Positions 40,983 to 49,818 of a DNA stretch of 64,000 nt are shown here, in pieces (position 1 is the stretch's first letter; every line of letters begins with the position of its first letter). Source of the DNA: Bradyrhizobium ivorense (lineage in GTDB: Bacteria; Pseudomonadota; Alphaproteobacteria; Rhizobiales; Xanthobacteraceae). Under the pieces are notes generated by a model. The model was not told the origin of the DNA. It made no database searches and was given only the letters and a program-made list of their open reading frames with translations. The translations under genes and the position numbers were made by a program. Location: the NCBI RefSeq assembly GCF_900696085.1, contig NZ_CAADFC020000012.1, positions 62,001-126,000 on the forward strand, in the 5' to 3' direction.

Positions 40983-41471
40983 TCAGCGCGTCTCCTTGTT
41001 CAGCTCGATCGCGACCTGCGAGAGCCATGAGCCGGGCGCGTCCATCACGAACGACTGGTGGTTGCCCCGGGTTCGGATCGTGACCAGCGCGGCAACGGTC
41101 TGGCCTTCAATGCGCGCCTCGATCAGCCCGTCGTCGGTGGCGGTCCCGGAGATCTTGCCGCCCTGCCGGTACTCGCTCTCGAACCAGTTGCCCGAGAGCT
41201 GCGCGCCGTTCTGCTCGATATTTGCCGACAGCGCCATCTTGTAGGCATCGCTGGCGCATCTGAGATCCAGGCTGAACGCCCTGCCCGGCTTGGTGACGCC
41301 GTAGGCGACCTTGCAGCGGACCTTCTCCCAGGCGCCGTCCTTGGGCTTCATCGAGCCGGCGCCGGACCACGCGCCCGCGAGGCCGTCCAGGTTTGGCGCC
41401 GCATGCAACGGGTTCGCGCTGATCAGCGCCCAACACACCGCAATGCACCGCCGGACGAATTTCCACGACAT
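40983..41471 (-). CDS. Exported hypothetical protein (lipocalin-like sequence pattern)
   Basis: A 162-residue protein with a signal peptide (MSWKFVRRCIAVCWALISANPLHA). The mature part contains LDGLAGAWSGAGSMKPKDGAWEKVRCKVAY, a beta-rich series, and GKISGTATDDGLIEARIEG. This is the pattern of small periplasmic proteins that form a lipocalin-like barrel. Two cysteines (in VRCKVAY and LRCASD) could form a disulfide. There is no functional assignment. It converges with the TetR-type gene, leaving about 20 bases between stops. Confidence 0.7.
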   Translation of the reverse strand: MSWKFVRRCIAVCWALISANPLHAAPNLDGLAGAWSGAGSMKPKDGAWEKVRCKVAYGVTKPGRAFSLDLRCASDAYKMALSANIEQNGAQLSGNWFESEYRQGGKISGTATDDGLIEARIEGQTVAALVTIRTRGNHQSFVMDAPGSWLSQVAIELNKETR

Positions 41472-41859
41472 AATGCCAATCTCTCCGATTCACAGATCGA
41501 ACCGACACTACCCAAGATCGAGCGTCGCGATGAGGCGGCGATGTAAAGAGATGTTGCAAAATATGACGGAGCTCGGCAGCGGGCTGCGCGCAGGCGGCAG
41601 CGCGGCGTGCGACAAAGTAACCCGACGAGCAGCGCGCAGGCCGGCCGTGCTGCGGACGCGAAGCTGTATCCCATCCACAGCTGTCATCGCCCGCTACCAA
41701 CAAAATCAATGACGCTTGCTCACGATTGACCACCGTTATCTCTGTCTGTCCACGGGGTTTCGGTGGTCAATCGGTGGTCGGCGGTTTTGGGCCAGAAGTG
41801 GCCAACTTTATTCCGACCGCCTCACCCGATCACTCTGTCCCACTTCGATGCGATACTGG
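41472..41859. other. Gene-free region between hypothetical and peroxiredoxin genes
   Basis: About 390 bases with no gene that could be supported and no repeat of the families seen elsewhere. A short repeated phrase (ggtggtcaatcggtggtcggcgg) lies near 41762-41784. From here rightward to about 51.5 kb the DNA looks somewhat more AT-rich, by eye, than the region to the left; this was not computed. Confidence 0.4.
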
Positions 41860-42555
41860 CTAGCGCCGCAGTGACCGACATATCGTGACGATCTCCTGCG
41901 GTTCAGGCCGATTGCGATAGTCTGCATCGACGTGGGCATAGGCAATATGGCCAGAACGGTCGATCACGAATGTCCCAGGTACGGGAAGAGTCCACCTGCC
42001 GTCAGCATTTCGTTTGTCGATATCGAAGCCGGAACTTTTCAAAATGCTTTTCGCGGCGTCATTCATTTCAAAGGTAAGACCGAACTGCTCGGCAACTTTC
42101 CCGCCCTGATCGATCAGGACCGGAAAGGTCGACCCGACGCCGGCATTGTCAATGGATTCCGGGGCGGCCTCTGGCGACACGGCGATCAGGGCAGCGTTGG
42201 CGTCGGACAGCGGCGATAGAATTGCTAGTAGCCCACGGAGGTAGATGTTGCAGTAACCGCACCAGGTACCACGATAGAAAACCACAACCAGAGAAGAGAA
42301 TTTGCCCTGGGCAAGATGTTCGGCCAGATTCCATGTCCGCCTTTCCGCCGTTGGCAACGAAAAGTCAGGTGCTACATCGCCGACACCAATGGAGTTCGTC
42401 CTCGCGCTCAACGCCTCTGTAGCTGGACCGATTTGGCCTCCAAATAGGACGTTGGCTTGCTCCACGCCTCGTCGTGCGATCAGCTTTTCGGTGAACTCAG
42501 CAAGGGAAGCAGCAATGGGAGTAGCGTAAGCCTGATGAGCACCTTCTTCGCTCAT
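41860..42555 (-). CDS. Peroxiredoxin-like (AhpC/TSA) protein with CxxC
   Basis: A 231-residue thioredoxin-fold protein of the peroxiredoxin-like group. The active-site loop is FYRGTWCGYCNIYLRGL, a CxxC placed after the usual Y-R-G-x-W, with the first cysteine as the likely peroxidatic one. The upstream region has VGDVAPDFSLPTA and the C-terminal half has VPGTFVIDRSGHIAYAHVDADYRNRPEP, both family features. It is cytosolic. The N-terminal ~60 residues are a helical extension common in this subgroup. The start at MSEEGAHQAY was chosen; an earlier ATG adds unrelated residues. It may reduce peroxides using thioredoxin. No operon partner is adjacent. Confidence 0.85.
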   Translation of the reverse strand: MSEEGAHQAYATPIAASLAEFTEKLIARRGVEQANVLFGGQIGPATEALSARTNSIGVGDVAPDFSLPTAERRTWNLAEHLAQGKFSSLVVVFYRGTWCGYCNIYLRGLLAILSPLSDANAALIAVSPEAAPESIDNAGVGSTFPVLIDQGGKVAEQFGLTFEMNDAAKSILKSSGFDIDKRNADGRWTLPVPGTFVIDRSGHIAYAHVDADYRNRPEPQEIVTICRSLRR

Positions 42556-42722
42556 GTCTCTTTCTCCGTGGCTATCTTCTAGGCAGCCAACATACCCGAG
42601 TTGGCCCAAACGAACCATTTCTGAGTTGCGAGTCTATCCGGGTCCCAAGTCCGCTATGGGTCTTGGCCGTGTAAAAACGGCCCTTAGGGATGTCCAGCCT
42701 GGCAGCCAGAACCTAGCGAATC

Positions 42723-42984
42723 TCAGGCCACGAACGCGACGATAAGCGGCCTGATCCCGACTATGTTCATGACCCGTGTCAGATTATAGGCCAGAACCGA
42801 GAGAGCCATCTCGGTAGCTACTTTTGGAAGCGTTTTGGTCAGGAAGTGCGTCGCTCCGATGCGGGCCTTCATCGTGCCGAACGGATGCTCGACTGTCTCT
42901 CGACGCTGGCTCATCGCTTCTGGGTTTGCATCAAGGCGCTGCTGCACGGCCTCGAGTAGATTCTCCTGCTCCCACCGTGCACGT
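42723..42984 (-). mobile_element. IS1182-like transposase remnant (C-terminal end only)
   Basis: The minus strand reads RARWEQENLLEAVQQRLD, then RRETVEHPFGTMKARIGATHFLTKTLPKVATEMALSVLAYNLTRV to a normal stop. This is the C-terminal ~85 residues of a DDE transposase of the IS1182/IS5-like group, with the catalytic glutamate region (ETVEHPFGT). There is no N-terminal part. It joins the HAD-type gene abruptly at about 42984. Around 42654-42680 the sequence ctatgggtcttggccgtgtaaaaacg looks like the end of such an element. This is a remnant, not a mobile copy. Confidence 0.82.
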
Positions 42985-43279
42985 GACTGAATTTCGCAAT
43001 GAACTCCCGCATACCGGCAATCGGCACGAGTGCCCGCCTGAAGCTGACCAAAGTCCTCGCCTGAAATTGCGCAGCGAACGTTGGAGGCAGTGTTCGACCG
43101 ACCGTTTTCTCGATTTCGGTGATGATTTCGCCAAATCGTTTGCCCAGATAGCAGCGATAAGAGTCCTCGACTGTCGTCGGTACGCCCAATTCGGTCACTA
43201 TTTCGGCAAGAACGGTGTTGGCCAAGACCTCGCTGTCTGCGACCACGCCATCGAAATCGAAGATAAGCGCTTTAGCCAT
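42983..43279 (-). pseudogene. HAD-superfamily phosphatase, 3' truncated by IS remnant
   Basis: The first ~99 residues of a beta-phosphoglucomutase-like HAD hydrolase. The nucleophile motif is LIFDFDGVVADSE (residues 5-17), followed by a cap domain with YLGKRFGEIITEIEKTVG and MREFIAKFSH. After that, homology stops and the frame continues into transposase sequence read in a different frame. Motifs II-IV of the HAD core are missing, so it should be inactive. The gene ends the sugar/polyol operon to its right. Relatives in such operons remove phosphate from glycerol- or sugar-alcohol phosphates. Confidence 0.82.
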
Positions 43280-43392
43280 TCGTTAAACTCGCAAGCGAAC
43301 CAAATTCACGGGAGAGACGACGGATCAAATTCGCAGCTTGTGGATCTCCTTTCTGGTCATGGCTCGTTGCTCAGCCAACGGCATTTGCTCAC

Positions 43393-44415
43393 CTACGGGT
43401 AGATCACCGCTTTGATGATCCCGTCACGACGCGCGACCTGCTGCTCGAACGCCGCGGGTGTTTGTTCGAGTGAGAATCGGTGCGTTGCAAGCGGCGCGAG
43501 CTTGACGCGACCGCTTTCCGCCAACGCGATTGCCCGTGGATAGACCTCGGGCATGCGGCGGGAGAATTTGATCGACAGGCCTTTGCGGCGGGATTCTGCG
43601 CCGCTTAGCGCATATTGATTGTTCTCCGGGATTCCGACGATGACGAGGCGGCCGCCGATGCGGGCGCTGCGTGCGGCATGCTCGAAGCCGTGTGAAGAGT
43701 CGCTCGCCTCGACGACGAGATCGGCTCCGCGTCCGTCAGTGCAGGCGGCAACATCTTCGTGGCTGCCGCAGCCAACGTCGGCCCCGAGATCGCAGGCCAG
43801 CTCCGTGCGTGCCTTGACCGGATCGATCGCGATGATCTTGCTGGCGCCGGCCAATCGCGCCAATTGAATCAGCAGCAATCCCACCGGACCGCAGCCAAGC
43901 ACCGCGACCGTCTCCATCAGCCGCGGACGTGCGAGGTCCATGGCATGGATCGCGACTCCGAGTGTTTCCAGGATGGCGGCTGCGGCAGGGTCGATGCTGT
44001 CCGGCACGATGTGCACGGCAGACGTCGGCACACAGATGAACTCGGCCATCGCGCCATTGTTCGGAGCGTAGCCGAGAAATCGCACGTTCGGGCACAGATT
44101 GGTGTGGCCGCGATGACACCATTCGCAACGGCCGCAGGAAATGGCGGGGTCCACCGCCATCAATGCATCTGCCGGCAATCCCGCCCGTCGTGCGCTCTCC
44201 GGCGTCAGGGTGCCGGAGAACTCGTGGCCAAGCACGAACGGATTGATGCGAGTGGGACCGGTCGTGCCGCCTTCCAGATACGAATGCAGATCGCTGCCGC
44301 ACACGCCCACGGCCTTGACCCGCACGACGACCTCGTCCGCCGCCGGGGTCGGTGTCGGGATTTCAGTGACGCGAATATCGCGAACATCGTGGAGAACCGC
44401 TGCGCGCATGTTCAA
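43393..44415 (-). CDS. Zinc-dependent polyol/alcohol dehydrogenase (sorbitol or idonate dehydrogenase type)
   Basis: A 340-residue medium-chain dehydrogenase. The catalytic zinc ligands are in GVCGSDLHSY (Cys, Asp) and LGHEFSG (His-Glu). A structural zinc lobe is seen as four cysteines in SCGRCEWCHRGHTNLCPN. The NAD-binding motif is VLGCGPVGLLLIQLARLAG. Such enzymes oxidise polyols (sorbitol, idonate, threonine-like) to ketones. An ATG two codons downstream (MRAAVLHD) is an equally possible start. It has its own upstream region, where the bipartite CATTTGTA-N11-ACATATGT element is present, and is followed by the truncated HAD gene. Confidence 0.9.
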   Translation of the reverse strand: MNMRAAVLHDVRDIRVTEIPTPTPAADEVVVRVKAVGVCGSDLHSYLEGGTTGPTRINPFVLGHEFSGTLTPESARRAGLPADALMAVDPAISCGRCEWCHRGHTNLCPNVRFLGYAPNNGAMAEFICVPTSAVHIVPDSIDPAAAAILETLGVAIHAMDLARPRLMETVAVLGCGPVGLLLIQLARLAGASKIIAIDPVKARTELACDLGADVGCGSHEDVAACTDGRGADLVVEASDSSHGFEHAARSARIGGRLVIVGIPENNQYALSGAESRRKGLSIKFSRRMPEVYPRAIALAESGRVKLAPLATHRFSLEQTPAAFEQQVARRDGIIKAVIYP

Positions 44416-44468
44416 AGTTCCGCTTCCTGCATGTTTTCGGCGTCACCCTGCAGCGACACGACCAATAT

Positions 44469-44495
44469 ACATATGTATCTTTTAATTTACAAATG
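44469..44495 (-). promoter_or_regulatory. Bipartite element CATTTGTA-N11-ACATATGT, copy 1 (upstream of dehydrogenase)
   Basis: Read on the minus strand, CATTTGTA is followed after exactly 11 bases by ACATATGT. The right half is part of a perfect 12-base palindrome (atacatatgtat, 44467-44478). The element lies 54 bases upstream of the dehydrogenase start. An identical pair with the same 11-base spacing lies at 51200-51226, upstream of the ABC importer operon. A shared regulator, most simply the SorC-family protein encoded between the two sites, is inferred. Confidence 0.75.
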
Positions 44496-44557
44496 TTCTG
44501 ACGGCGCTCCGGCATCGACGACGATCGCGTTCACGCGGTCGCGCCCCGGAAACGGGC

Positions 44558-45505
44558 TCATTGCCGCTTGCCGATCAGCTTGAGCGCTCCGGCAGCAGCC
44601 TTCTCGTCCGTAACCAGCACCTTGCCGATCCGGCCCTGCAGCGCCGCTGCGATCACAGGCGCCTTGTTGGTGCCTCCGGCAATCAGCATCACCGTCGGTG
44701 TCTTCGCGAGCTTTTCGATCGGCAAGGCGATCGCGCGCGAATTGATGCCGTGATTGATCTGACGGCCTGATTGATCGAGATACTGCCCCAGCACGTCGCC
44801 GACCGCCCCGGCCGCACGCAGATCGTCGATGGCGACATCCGGCGGCAAACCGTGCCGCACCAACAGAGAGCGCGGCGAGAGATCGCCCAGGCTCAGTAGC
44901 GCGAGATCGAGCCGACCGACCAGCTCCAGAACCTCCGCGTAGACTTCCTGCGCCATGAACGTGTCGCGCGAGCGCCTGTTGCTGGCGTAGATCGGGGCGG
45001 CCAGATAGCTGCATTTGGCATGTAGCCTGCGCGCCAATTCGCCCGCGATCTCGAACGTGTTGAGCTCGAGGCCGCGCGAGAGGCCTCCCATCATCGAAAC
45101 AACCCAGAGCTCCGGGTACTCCGCCGGCGTGACGTGACGGATCGTTTCACGCAGGGTCGCACCCCAGCCGATGCCGACCGTGCGTGGTCGCTTCTCTTCC
45201 AGAAATTTCGACAGGTAGGCTCCGGCCGCCATACCGATCAGGCTTGCGACCAGTTCAGGGTTTTCCGGGCTCGGGATCACCACCGCGTCGTCCAACCCGC
45301 ACCGTTCGCGCAGTTGGTGCTCCAGCTCGGTGCAACTCGCAAATTCCGAATTTAGCCGGATGCTGACGATGCCGCTGTTGCGGGCCTCCGACAGCATACG
45401 ATTGACGCGCGCCCGCGTCAGCCCGAGCCGCTCGCCAATCTCGGCCTGGGTCAAATTTTCCATGTAATAAAGCCACGCAATCCGCAAGCTAACCTGGTCA
45501 CTCAA
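44558..45505 (-). CDS. SorC/DeoR-family sugar-binding transcriptional regulator
   Basis: A 315-residue regulator of the SorC family. The N-terminal helix-turn-helix is RIAWLYYMENLTQAEIGERLGLTRARVNRMLSEARNSGIV (residues ~8-47). The C-terminal effector domain (residues ~65-310) resembles phosphosugar isomerases, with VGIGWGATLRETI and MLIAGGTNKAPVIAAAL as the conserved ligand-site segments. SorC regulators respond to sugars or phosphorylated sugars/polyols. It follows the PhoD gene by 35 bases and is probably the last gene of the importer operon before the dehydrogenase's own promoter. It is the best candidate to bind the two bipartite elements. Confidence 0.9.
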   Translation of the reverse strand: MSDQVSLRIAWLYYMENLTQAEIGERLGLTRARVNRMLSEARNSGIVSIRLNSEFASCTELEHQLRERCGLDDAVVIPSPENPELVASLIGMAAGAYLSKFLEEKRPRTVGIGWGATLRETIRHVTPAEYPELWVVSMMGGLSRGLELNTFEIAGELARRLHAKCSYLAAPIYASNRRSRDTFMAQEVYAEVLELVGRLDLALLSLGDLSPRSLLVRHGLPPDVAIDDLRAAGAVGDVLGQYLDQSGRQINHGINSRAIALPIEKLAKTPTVMLIAGGTNKAPVIAAALQGRIGKVLVTDEKAAAGALKLIGKRQ

Positions 45506-45540
45506 AGCGCAATCTCCTGGAGCACAGTCAGAAGCTCATA

Positions 45541-47079
45541 CTAGATCACCTTCGGTCCTCGTACCCCGTCCTCGACAACAAAAGTCGCCAACCGCCGCAC
45601 ACCGCTATCGATCTCCTTCACGTTGTCGACGGCCTCGAACCCGACGGTACAGGTCTTCGCATCGAGCTCGACAGTGGCGAAGCCACGCTTGTCGCCGCGG
45701 GCGAACGTCAGATGCGGATTGTCGGCAATCGCTTTGCGCGTCGCGGCCTCGCCCGGACCATCCGACGTAATCGACGTGCCCACGAATTCCGTCGCGATGG
45801 CGGGCTCGTCCGGCTTCGTGAAATCGCGCTTCAGGCTGCCGGCAAAGAAGGCGTGGCGGTCGCCGCCGATCACGACCGGATTGCGCGTCCGGTGCGCGGC
45901 GAAAGCATCGAGCAGCCGCCGGCGCGCGCTGGGATAGCCGTCCCAGCCGTCCATCCAGTAGTGGTCGTCGTCGGCGGCGCCGCGCCGATCCTGCGCCATC
46001 AGGGTCTGCTGCGCGACGATCGTCCAGGGCGCGTGGCAGTTGCCGAGGCGCTCGTCGAACCAGTTTTCCTGTGCGCGACCCAGCATGGTCCGCGCCTCCT
46101 CGGTCCGCTCCGCGCATGGAACGATCCAGGTCGGCCGCCCGCCATTCACGCATGCCGAGGCCGAACGATACTGCCGGTCATCGAGCAGCAGAACATCCAT
46201 CACGTCACCGAACCTGTAATGCTCGTAGATCGTCGCATCCGGCCCGCGCGGCCGCGCCGACAGCGGCAGCGGCATGTGTTCGTAGTAGGCCTGGTAGGCG
46301 GCGGCCCGAATCTTCAGGAACTGGCCGGGGTCCCGCACCGTGTAGGACCGGTCATTGGCGTAATCGTCGGTGACCTCGTGATCGTCCCAGATCGACAGCC
46401 ATGGAAAGGCGGCGTGCGCGGCTTGCAGATCGGTATCGCCCTTATAGAGCGCGTAGCGGTTCCGGTACTCGGCGAGCGTCGTCGGAACCCCGACACCGTG
46501 CTGGCGCACATGGCGCGATCCCCAGGATCGCTCGTAGATGTAGTCACCGAGATGCACGACCAGATCGAGATCGCGCGTGGCCATGTCGCGATAGGCGCTG
46601 AAAAAGCCTTGCTCATATTGCTGGCAGGAGGCGAAGGCGAAGCGGACGCGCGCCTTGTGTCCGGCCGGCGCGGTCCGCGTGCGCCCGACCGGGCTCACGG
46701 CGGTACCCGCGCGGAAGCGGTACCAGTAGATGCGATCGGGCTGCAGCCCCCTCGCCTCGGCATGCACGGAATGCGCTAGATCGGCCGTCACGTGCTCAGT
46801 ACCGCGCGCCACGACACGTGCAAACTTCTCGTCCTCGGCAATCTGCCATTCCACCTCGACCGGCGCATCAGGCATGCCGCCGTCTTCGAGCGGCCGCGGC
46901 GCTAGGCGCGTCCATAAGATCACACTGTCCGCGCGCGGGCAGCCGGAGGCGATGCCGAGCGTGTAGGGATCGGCGCTGAAACGAACGGGCGCTCCGCGCA
47001 CGACGCCGAAGGGCGCGGCGAGCGCGGCACTCGCTAGTGATCCCGTCAACAAACGCCGTCGCGAAATCCCTGCGGTCAT
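45541..47079 (-). CDS. phoD: Tat-exported PhoD-like phosphodiesterase/alkaline phosphatase
   Basis: A 512-residue enzyme of the PhoD family. The Tat signal is SRRRLLTGSLASAALAAPFG (residues 6-25). The Fe/Ca-site residues are in FAFASCQQY, VHLGDYIYE, IWDDHEVTDDY and GGDRHAFFAGS, all of which are PhoD motifs. The Fn3-like N-terminal domain covers residues ~35-140. PhoD enzymes hydrolyse phosphodiesters and monoesters outside the inner membrane. It overlaps the glycerophosphodiesterase gene by four bases, which suggests joint action on exported or scavenged glycerophosphodiesters. A much longer reading frame upstream is the shadow of that gene. Confidence 0.91.
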   Translation of the reverse strand: MTAGISRRRLLTGSLASAALAAPFGVVRGAPVRFSADPYTLGIASGCPRADSVILWTRLAPRPLEDGGMPDAPVEVEWQIAEDEKFARVVARGTEHVTADLAHSVHAEARGLQPDRIYWYRFRAGTAVSPVGRTRTAPAGHKARVRFAFASCQQYEQGFFSAYRDMATRDLDLVVHLGDYIYERSWGSRHVRQHGVGVPTTLAEYRNRYALYKGDTDLQAAHAAFPWLSIWDDHEVTDDYANDRSYTVRDPGQFLKIRAAAYQAYYEHMPLPLSARPRGPDATIYEHYRFGDVMDVLLLDDRQYRSASACVNGGRPTWIVPCAERTEEARTMLGRAQENWFDERLGNCHAPWTIVAQQTLMAQDRRGAADDDHYWMDGWDGYPSARRRLLDAFAAHRTRNPVVIGGDRHAFFAGSLKRDFTKPDEPAIATEFVGTSITSDGPGEAATRKAIADNPHLTFARGDKRGFATVELDAKTCTVGFEAVDNVKEIDSGVRRLATFVVEDGVRGPKVI

Positions 47080-47837
47080 GTCGCTGCCGGGACTGCCGCG
47101 CGCTTGCGCCTGATGTCGACAGCGCGATCGGGCCGGTCGGTCGTGATCTGCCGCACCGGCTGGGCCAACCAATAGTTGATGTCTTCCGGCGTGTTGGTGA
47201 CCCAGGCGCCGAGCCGCGCCGTACCGAGGATGCCGAGCGCCAGTGGCAGCGCCGGCGCCAGCAGCGACTTTTCGATCGCCACGATGCAGTCGCGAATCTT
47301 GGCGAGCCGCTCCAGCGCCGGCCTGAACCCGCCCATCATTTCCGCCGAGCGACGATCGAGCGACACCAGCACCCGTGCATGCGGCGACATGCGCCGCACC
47401 GTTTCGATTACCTCGGGGACAAAACAGGTGATGATCGCCCGTCGCTCCAGGTCGCGCCGCCTGATCTCCTCGATCAGCTTCGCCTCGAGTCCCTGATAGG
47501 CGTTGCCCAGTGCATCGGTCTTGATCTCGATATGCAGCTCGAGCGCGGTCGAGTCGAACACGTCGAGCACCGACGATAGCGTCGGAATGCACTCATCACC
47601 GGCATCGCGCAGTCGCGTCGAGGTCAGCCGGTTCAGGCTGCGCTCGCCGACCGGCCCGGCATCATGAGTGGTGCGGTCAAGCAAGGGATCGTGGATCACG
47701 ACGATCCCGCCGTCCGAGCTCTGGTGCACGTCAAACTCGACTGCGTCGGCGCCAAGGCCGCATAGGTTCCGGAAGCCCAGCAGGCTGTTCTCGGCCCAAA
47801 GGTCGCGAGCGCCGCGGTGTCCGGCAATGAAGACCAT
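47076..47837 (-). CDS. ugpQ: Glycerophosphodiester phosphodiesterase (UgpQ-like)
   Basis: A 253-residue cytosolic GDPD enzyme that hydrolyses glycerophosphodiesters to sn-glycerol 3-phosphate and an alcohol. The start MVFIAGHRGARDLWAENSLLGF has the HRG...PEN-type motif (here AENS), followed by DAVEFDVHQSSDGGIVVIHDPLLDRTT, which contains the metal-binding Glu-Asp and the catalytic His. LELHIEIKTD is the third conserved site. No signal peptide. It lies ten bases after the ugpE-type permease gene, as ugpQ does in other bacteria. The alcohol head group is not known. Confidence 0.92.
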   Translation of the reverse strand: MVFIAGHRGARDLWAENSLLGFRNLCGLGADAVEFDVHQSSDGGIVVIHDPLLDRTTHDAGPVGERSLNRLTSTRLRDAGDECIPTLSSVLDVFDSTALELHIEIKTDALGNAYQGLEAKLIEEIRRRDLERRAIITCFVPEVIETVRRMSPHARVLVSLDRRSAEMMGGFRPALERLAKIRDCIVAIEKSLLAPALPLALGILGTARLGAWVTNTPEDINYWLAQPVRQITTDRPDRAVDIRRKRAAVPAAT

Positions 47838-47847
47838 TTGCTTCTCC

Positions 47848-48768
47848 TTACTTGCTGCTGTCGACGAGCCCCTTCAGGAACCAGCGCTGCAACAGCAGAA
47901 TCACCAAGGTCGGCGGCAACATGGTCAGCAGCGCGCCGCTCATGGCGACGTTCCAGGCTGGTTCACTGTCCGAGCGGGGAATCAGGCTCTTCAGGGCAAT
48001 GACCGCAGTCGCCATGTCCTTGTCGGTCGTGAACAGCAACGGCCAAAGATATTGATTCCAGCCGAACAGGAACAGGATGATCGCCAGCGCCACCATGTTC
48101 GGCACCGACAGCGGCAGCAGGATGCTCCAGAAGAAGCGCAGCGGCGAGGCGCCGTCGAGCCGCGCCGCCTCGCAGAGCTCGTCTGGCACGGTCAGGAAGA
48201 ATTGGCGAAACAGGAAAGTCGCTGTCGCCGAGGCCATCAGCGGCAGGATCAAGCCGGGATAGGTGTTGACCATATTCCATTCGAGCGCGATCGTGATCTC
48301 GTGGCCGCTGATCCAGCTCCAGAGATCGGCAACATGCAGCGCATCAACAACCCATTGCAACGGCAGCGCTGCGTTGGCGACCGCCTCGAAGGTCGGCACG
48401 ATCCGGACCTCGATCGGCAGCATCAGCGAGACGAAGATCAGCCAGAATGCCAGCATCCGGTAGCGGAAGCGGAAATAGGTGATGGCGAAGGCCGAGAGCA
48501 AGGATACCACGATCTTGCCGGCGGTGATGCCGAACGCCACGACGACCGAATTGACAAAGGTGCGGCTGAAATTCGCTTTCGCCCAGGCCGCCTGCAAATT
48601 GGCGAAGAACTGATCGCCCGGAAGCCATGACAACGGCACCTTCTGCACGTCGCCGATCGTGAGCGAACCGGCGACAAAGGCGAAATAGAGCGGCACGCAC
48701 ACGATCAGCGCGCCCGCGATCAGAATGGCATGGCAGAAGAAGTTGAGAACAGGTGCGCGCTCGACCAT
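47848..48768 (-). CDS. ugpE: ABC transporter permease, UgpE type
   Basis: A 306-residue inner-membrane permease of the carbohydrate uptake CUT1 family. The N-terminus (LNFFCHAILIAGALIVCVPLYFAFVAGSL) and PLSWLPGDQFFANLQAAW follow UgpE of the sn-glycerol-3-phosphate importer. The EAA loop is DELCEAARLDGASPLRFFWSILLPLS. It starts immediately after the ugpA-type gene. Similarity of the binding protein to UgpB supports a glycerophosphate or related phosphodiester as substrate. No ATPase gene is present. Confidence 0.9.
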   Translation of the reverse strand: MVERAPVLNFFCHAILIAGALIVCVPLYFAFVAGSLTIGDVQKVPLSWLPGDQFFANLQAAWAKANFSRTFVNSVVVAFGITAGKIVVSLLSAFAITYFRFRYRMLAFWLIFVSLMLPIEVRIVPTFEAVANAALPLQWVVDALHVADLWSWISGHEITIALEWNMVNTYPGLILPLMASATATFLFRQFFLTVPDELCEAARLDGASPLRFFWSILLPLSVPNMVALAIILFLFGWNQYLWPLLFTTDKDMATAVIALKSLIPRSDSEPAWNVAMSGALLTMLPPTLVILLLQRWFLKGLVDSSK

Positions 48769-48769
48769 C

Positions 48770-49813
48770 TCAAACTCCGTAATTGACCTTGCGGTCGAAA
48801 TAGCGGAACTGCAGCAGCGTGCAGAGCAGCGCGAAGCTCATCAACAGCACCGACTGTGCGGCGGAGGAGCCGAGGTCGAGATTGACGAAACCGTCGACAT
48901 AGACCTTGTAGACAAGAATGTTGGTGGCGCCGGCGGGTCCTCCCCTGGTGACGGCGTCGATGATCGCAAACGTCTCGAAGAAGCCGTAGATGAAATTCAT
49001 CACGGCGAGGAAGAACACGGTCGGCCCCAGCATCGGCAGGCCGATCGAGACGAAGCGCCGGATCGGGCCGGCACCGTCGACCGCCGCCGCCTCGATCAGC
49101 GAGACCGGCACGGCGAGCAAGCCCACCACCAGGAAAATGTAATCGTAGCAGATATGCTTCCACGAGGCGGTCAGCACCACTAGAATCAGCGCGTGGTTCG
49201 GATTGAGGTTCGGATCCCAGCCAATTCCGAGCGCGTGCAGCATCTGGGCAAGCGGCCCGACCGCCGGGTTGAACAGAAAGGCCCAGAGAATGCCGGCGAT
49301 CGCGGGCGCAATCGCATAGGGCAGGAGAATGATGGTGCGGTAGACCGAACGGCCGCGGACGATGTGGTCGGTGGCGAAGGCGAGCACCAGGGCGACCAGC
49401 AATGTCAGCACGTTCTGTCCGACCGTGAACTGCAGTGTCACCCACATCGACTGGCGGTACTCGCCATTGGCGAACAACGCCTTGAAATTGTCGAGCCAGA
49501 CGAACTGGACCGTCGTGCCAAAGGGATCGGACAGCAGCACCGACTGCGTCAGCGCCCGCAGCGAGGGGATGAAGAAGAAGAACAGCAGAATCAGGAATTG
49601 CGGCAGCAGCAGCAGGGTCGGCAGGCCCGGCCCGTCGCCGAAATTCGCCCGCTTCAGGCCCGCCTCCAGTGCCGGCCGCGCCCTCTTCCGCGACGCAGCA
49701 GTCCGGCCGCCATCGGCCGTGGCGCCGCGCGAGGCTTGCCCGGCCACAATAGCGGAACGCGACTGTGCGGGCGCAGCCACGTCACGCCACGTCGCTGACG
49801 AACGCGCGGTCAT
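48770..49813 (-). CDS. ugpA: ABC transporter permease, UgpA type
   Basis: A 347-residue partner permease. The conserved core starts at about residue 62 (LPTLLLLPQFLILLFFFFIPSLRALTQSVLL) and includes the EAA loop VSLIEAAAVDGAGPIRRFVSIGLPMLGPT. About 55 residues of charged, low-complexity sequence precede the first helix, longer than usual, and a shorter start may be used. It lies five bases after the binding protein gene. The two permeases should form the channel with UgpE. Confidence 0.9.
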   Translation of the reverse strand: MTARSSATWRDVAAPAQSRSAIVAGQASRGATADGGRTAASRKRARPALEAGLKRANFGDGPGLPTLLLLPQFLILLFFFFIPSLRALTQSVLLSDPFGTTVQFVWLDNFKALFANGEYRQSMWVTLQFTVGQNVLTLLVALVLAFATDHIVRGRSVYRTIILLPYAIAPAIAGILWAFLFNPAVGPLAQMLHALGIGWDPNLNPNHALILVVLTASWKHICYDYIFLVVGLLAVPVSLIEAAAVDGAGPIRRFVSIGLPMLGPTVFFLAVMNFIYGFFETFAIIDAVTRGGPAGATNILVYKVYVDGFVNLDLGSSAAQSVLLMSFALLCTLLQFRYFDRKVNYGV

Positions 49814-49818
49814 GGCCG

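Noticed and set aside
41472..41859. Genomic island boundary by base composition
   Set aside because: The region to the right seems slightly more AT-rich by eye, but no attachment site, integrase or tRNA was found and no composition was computed.
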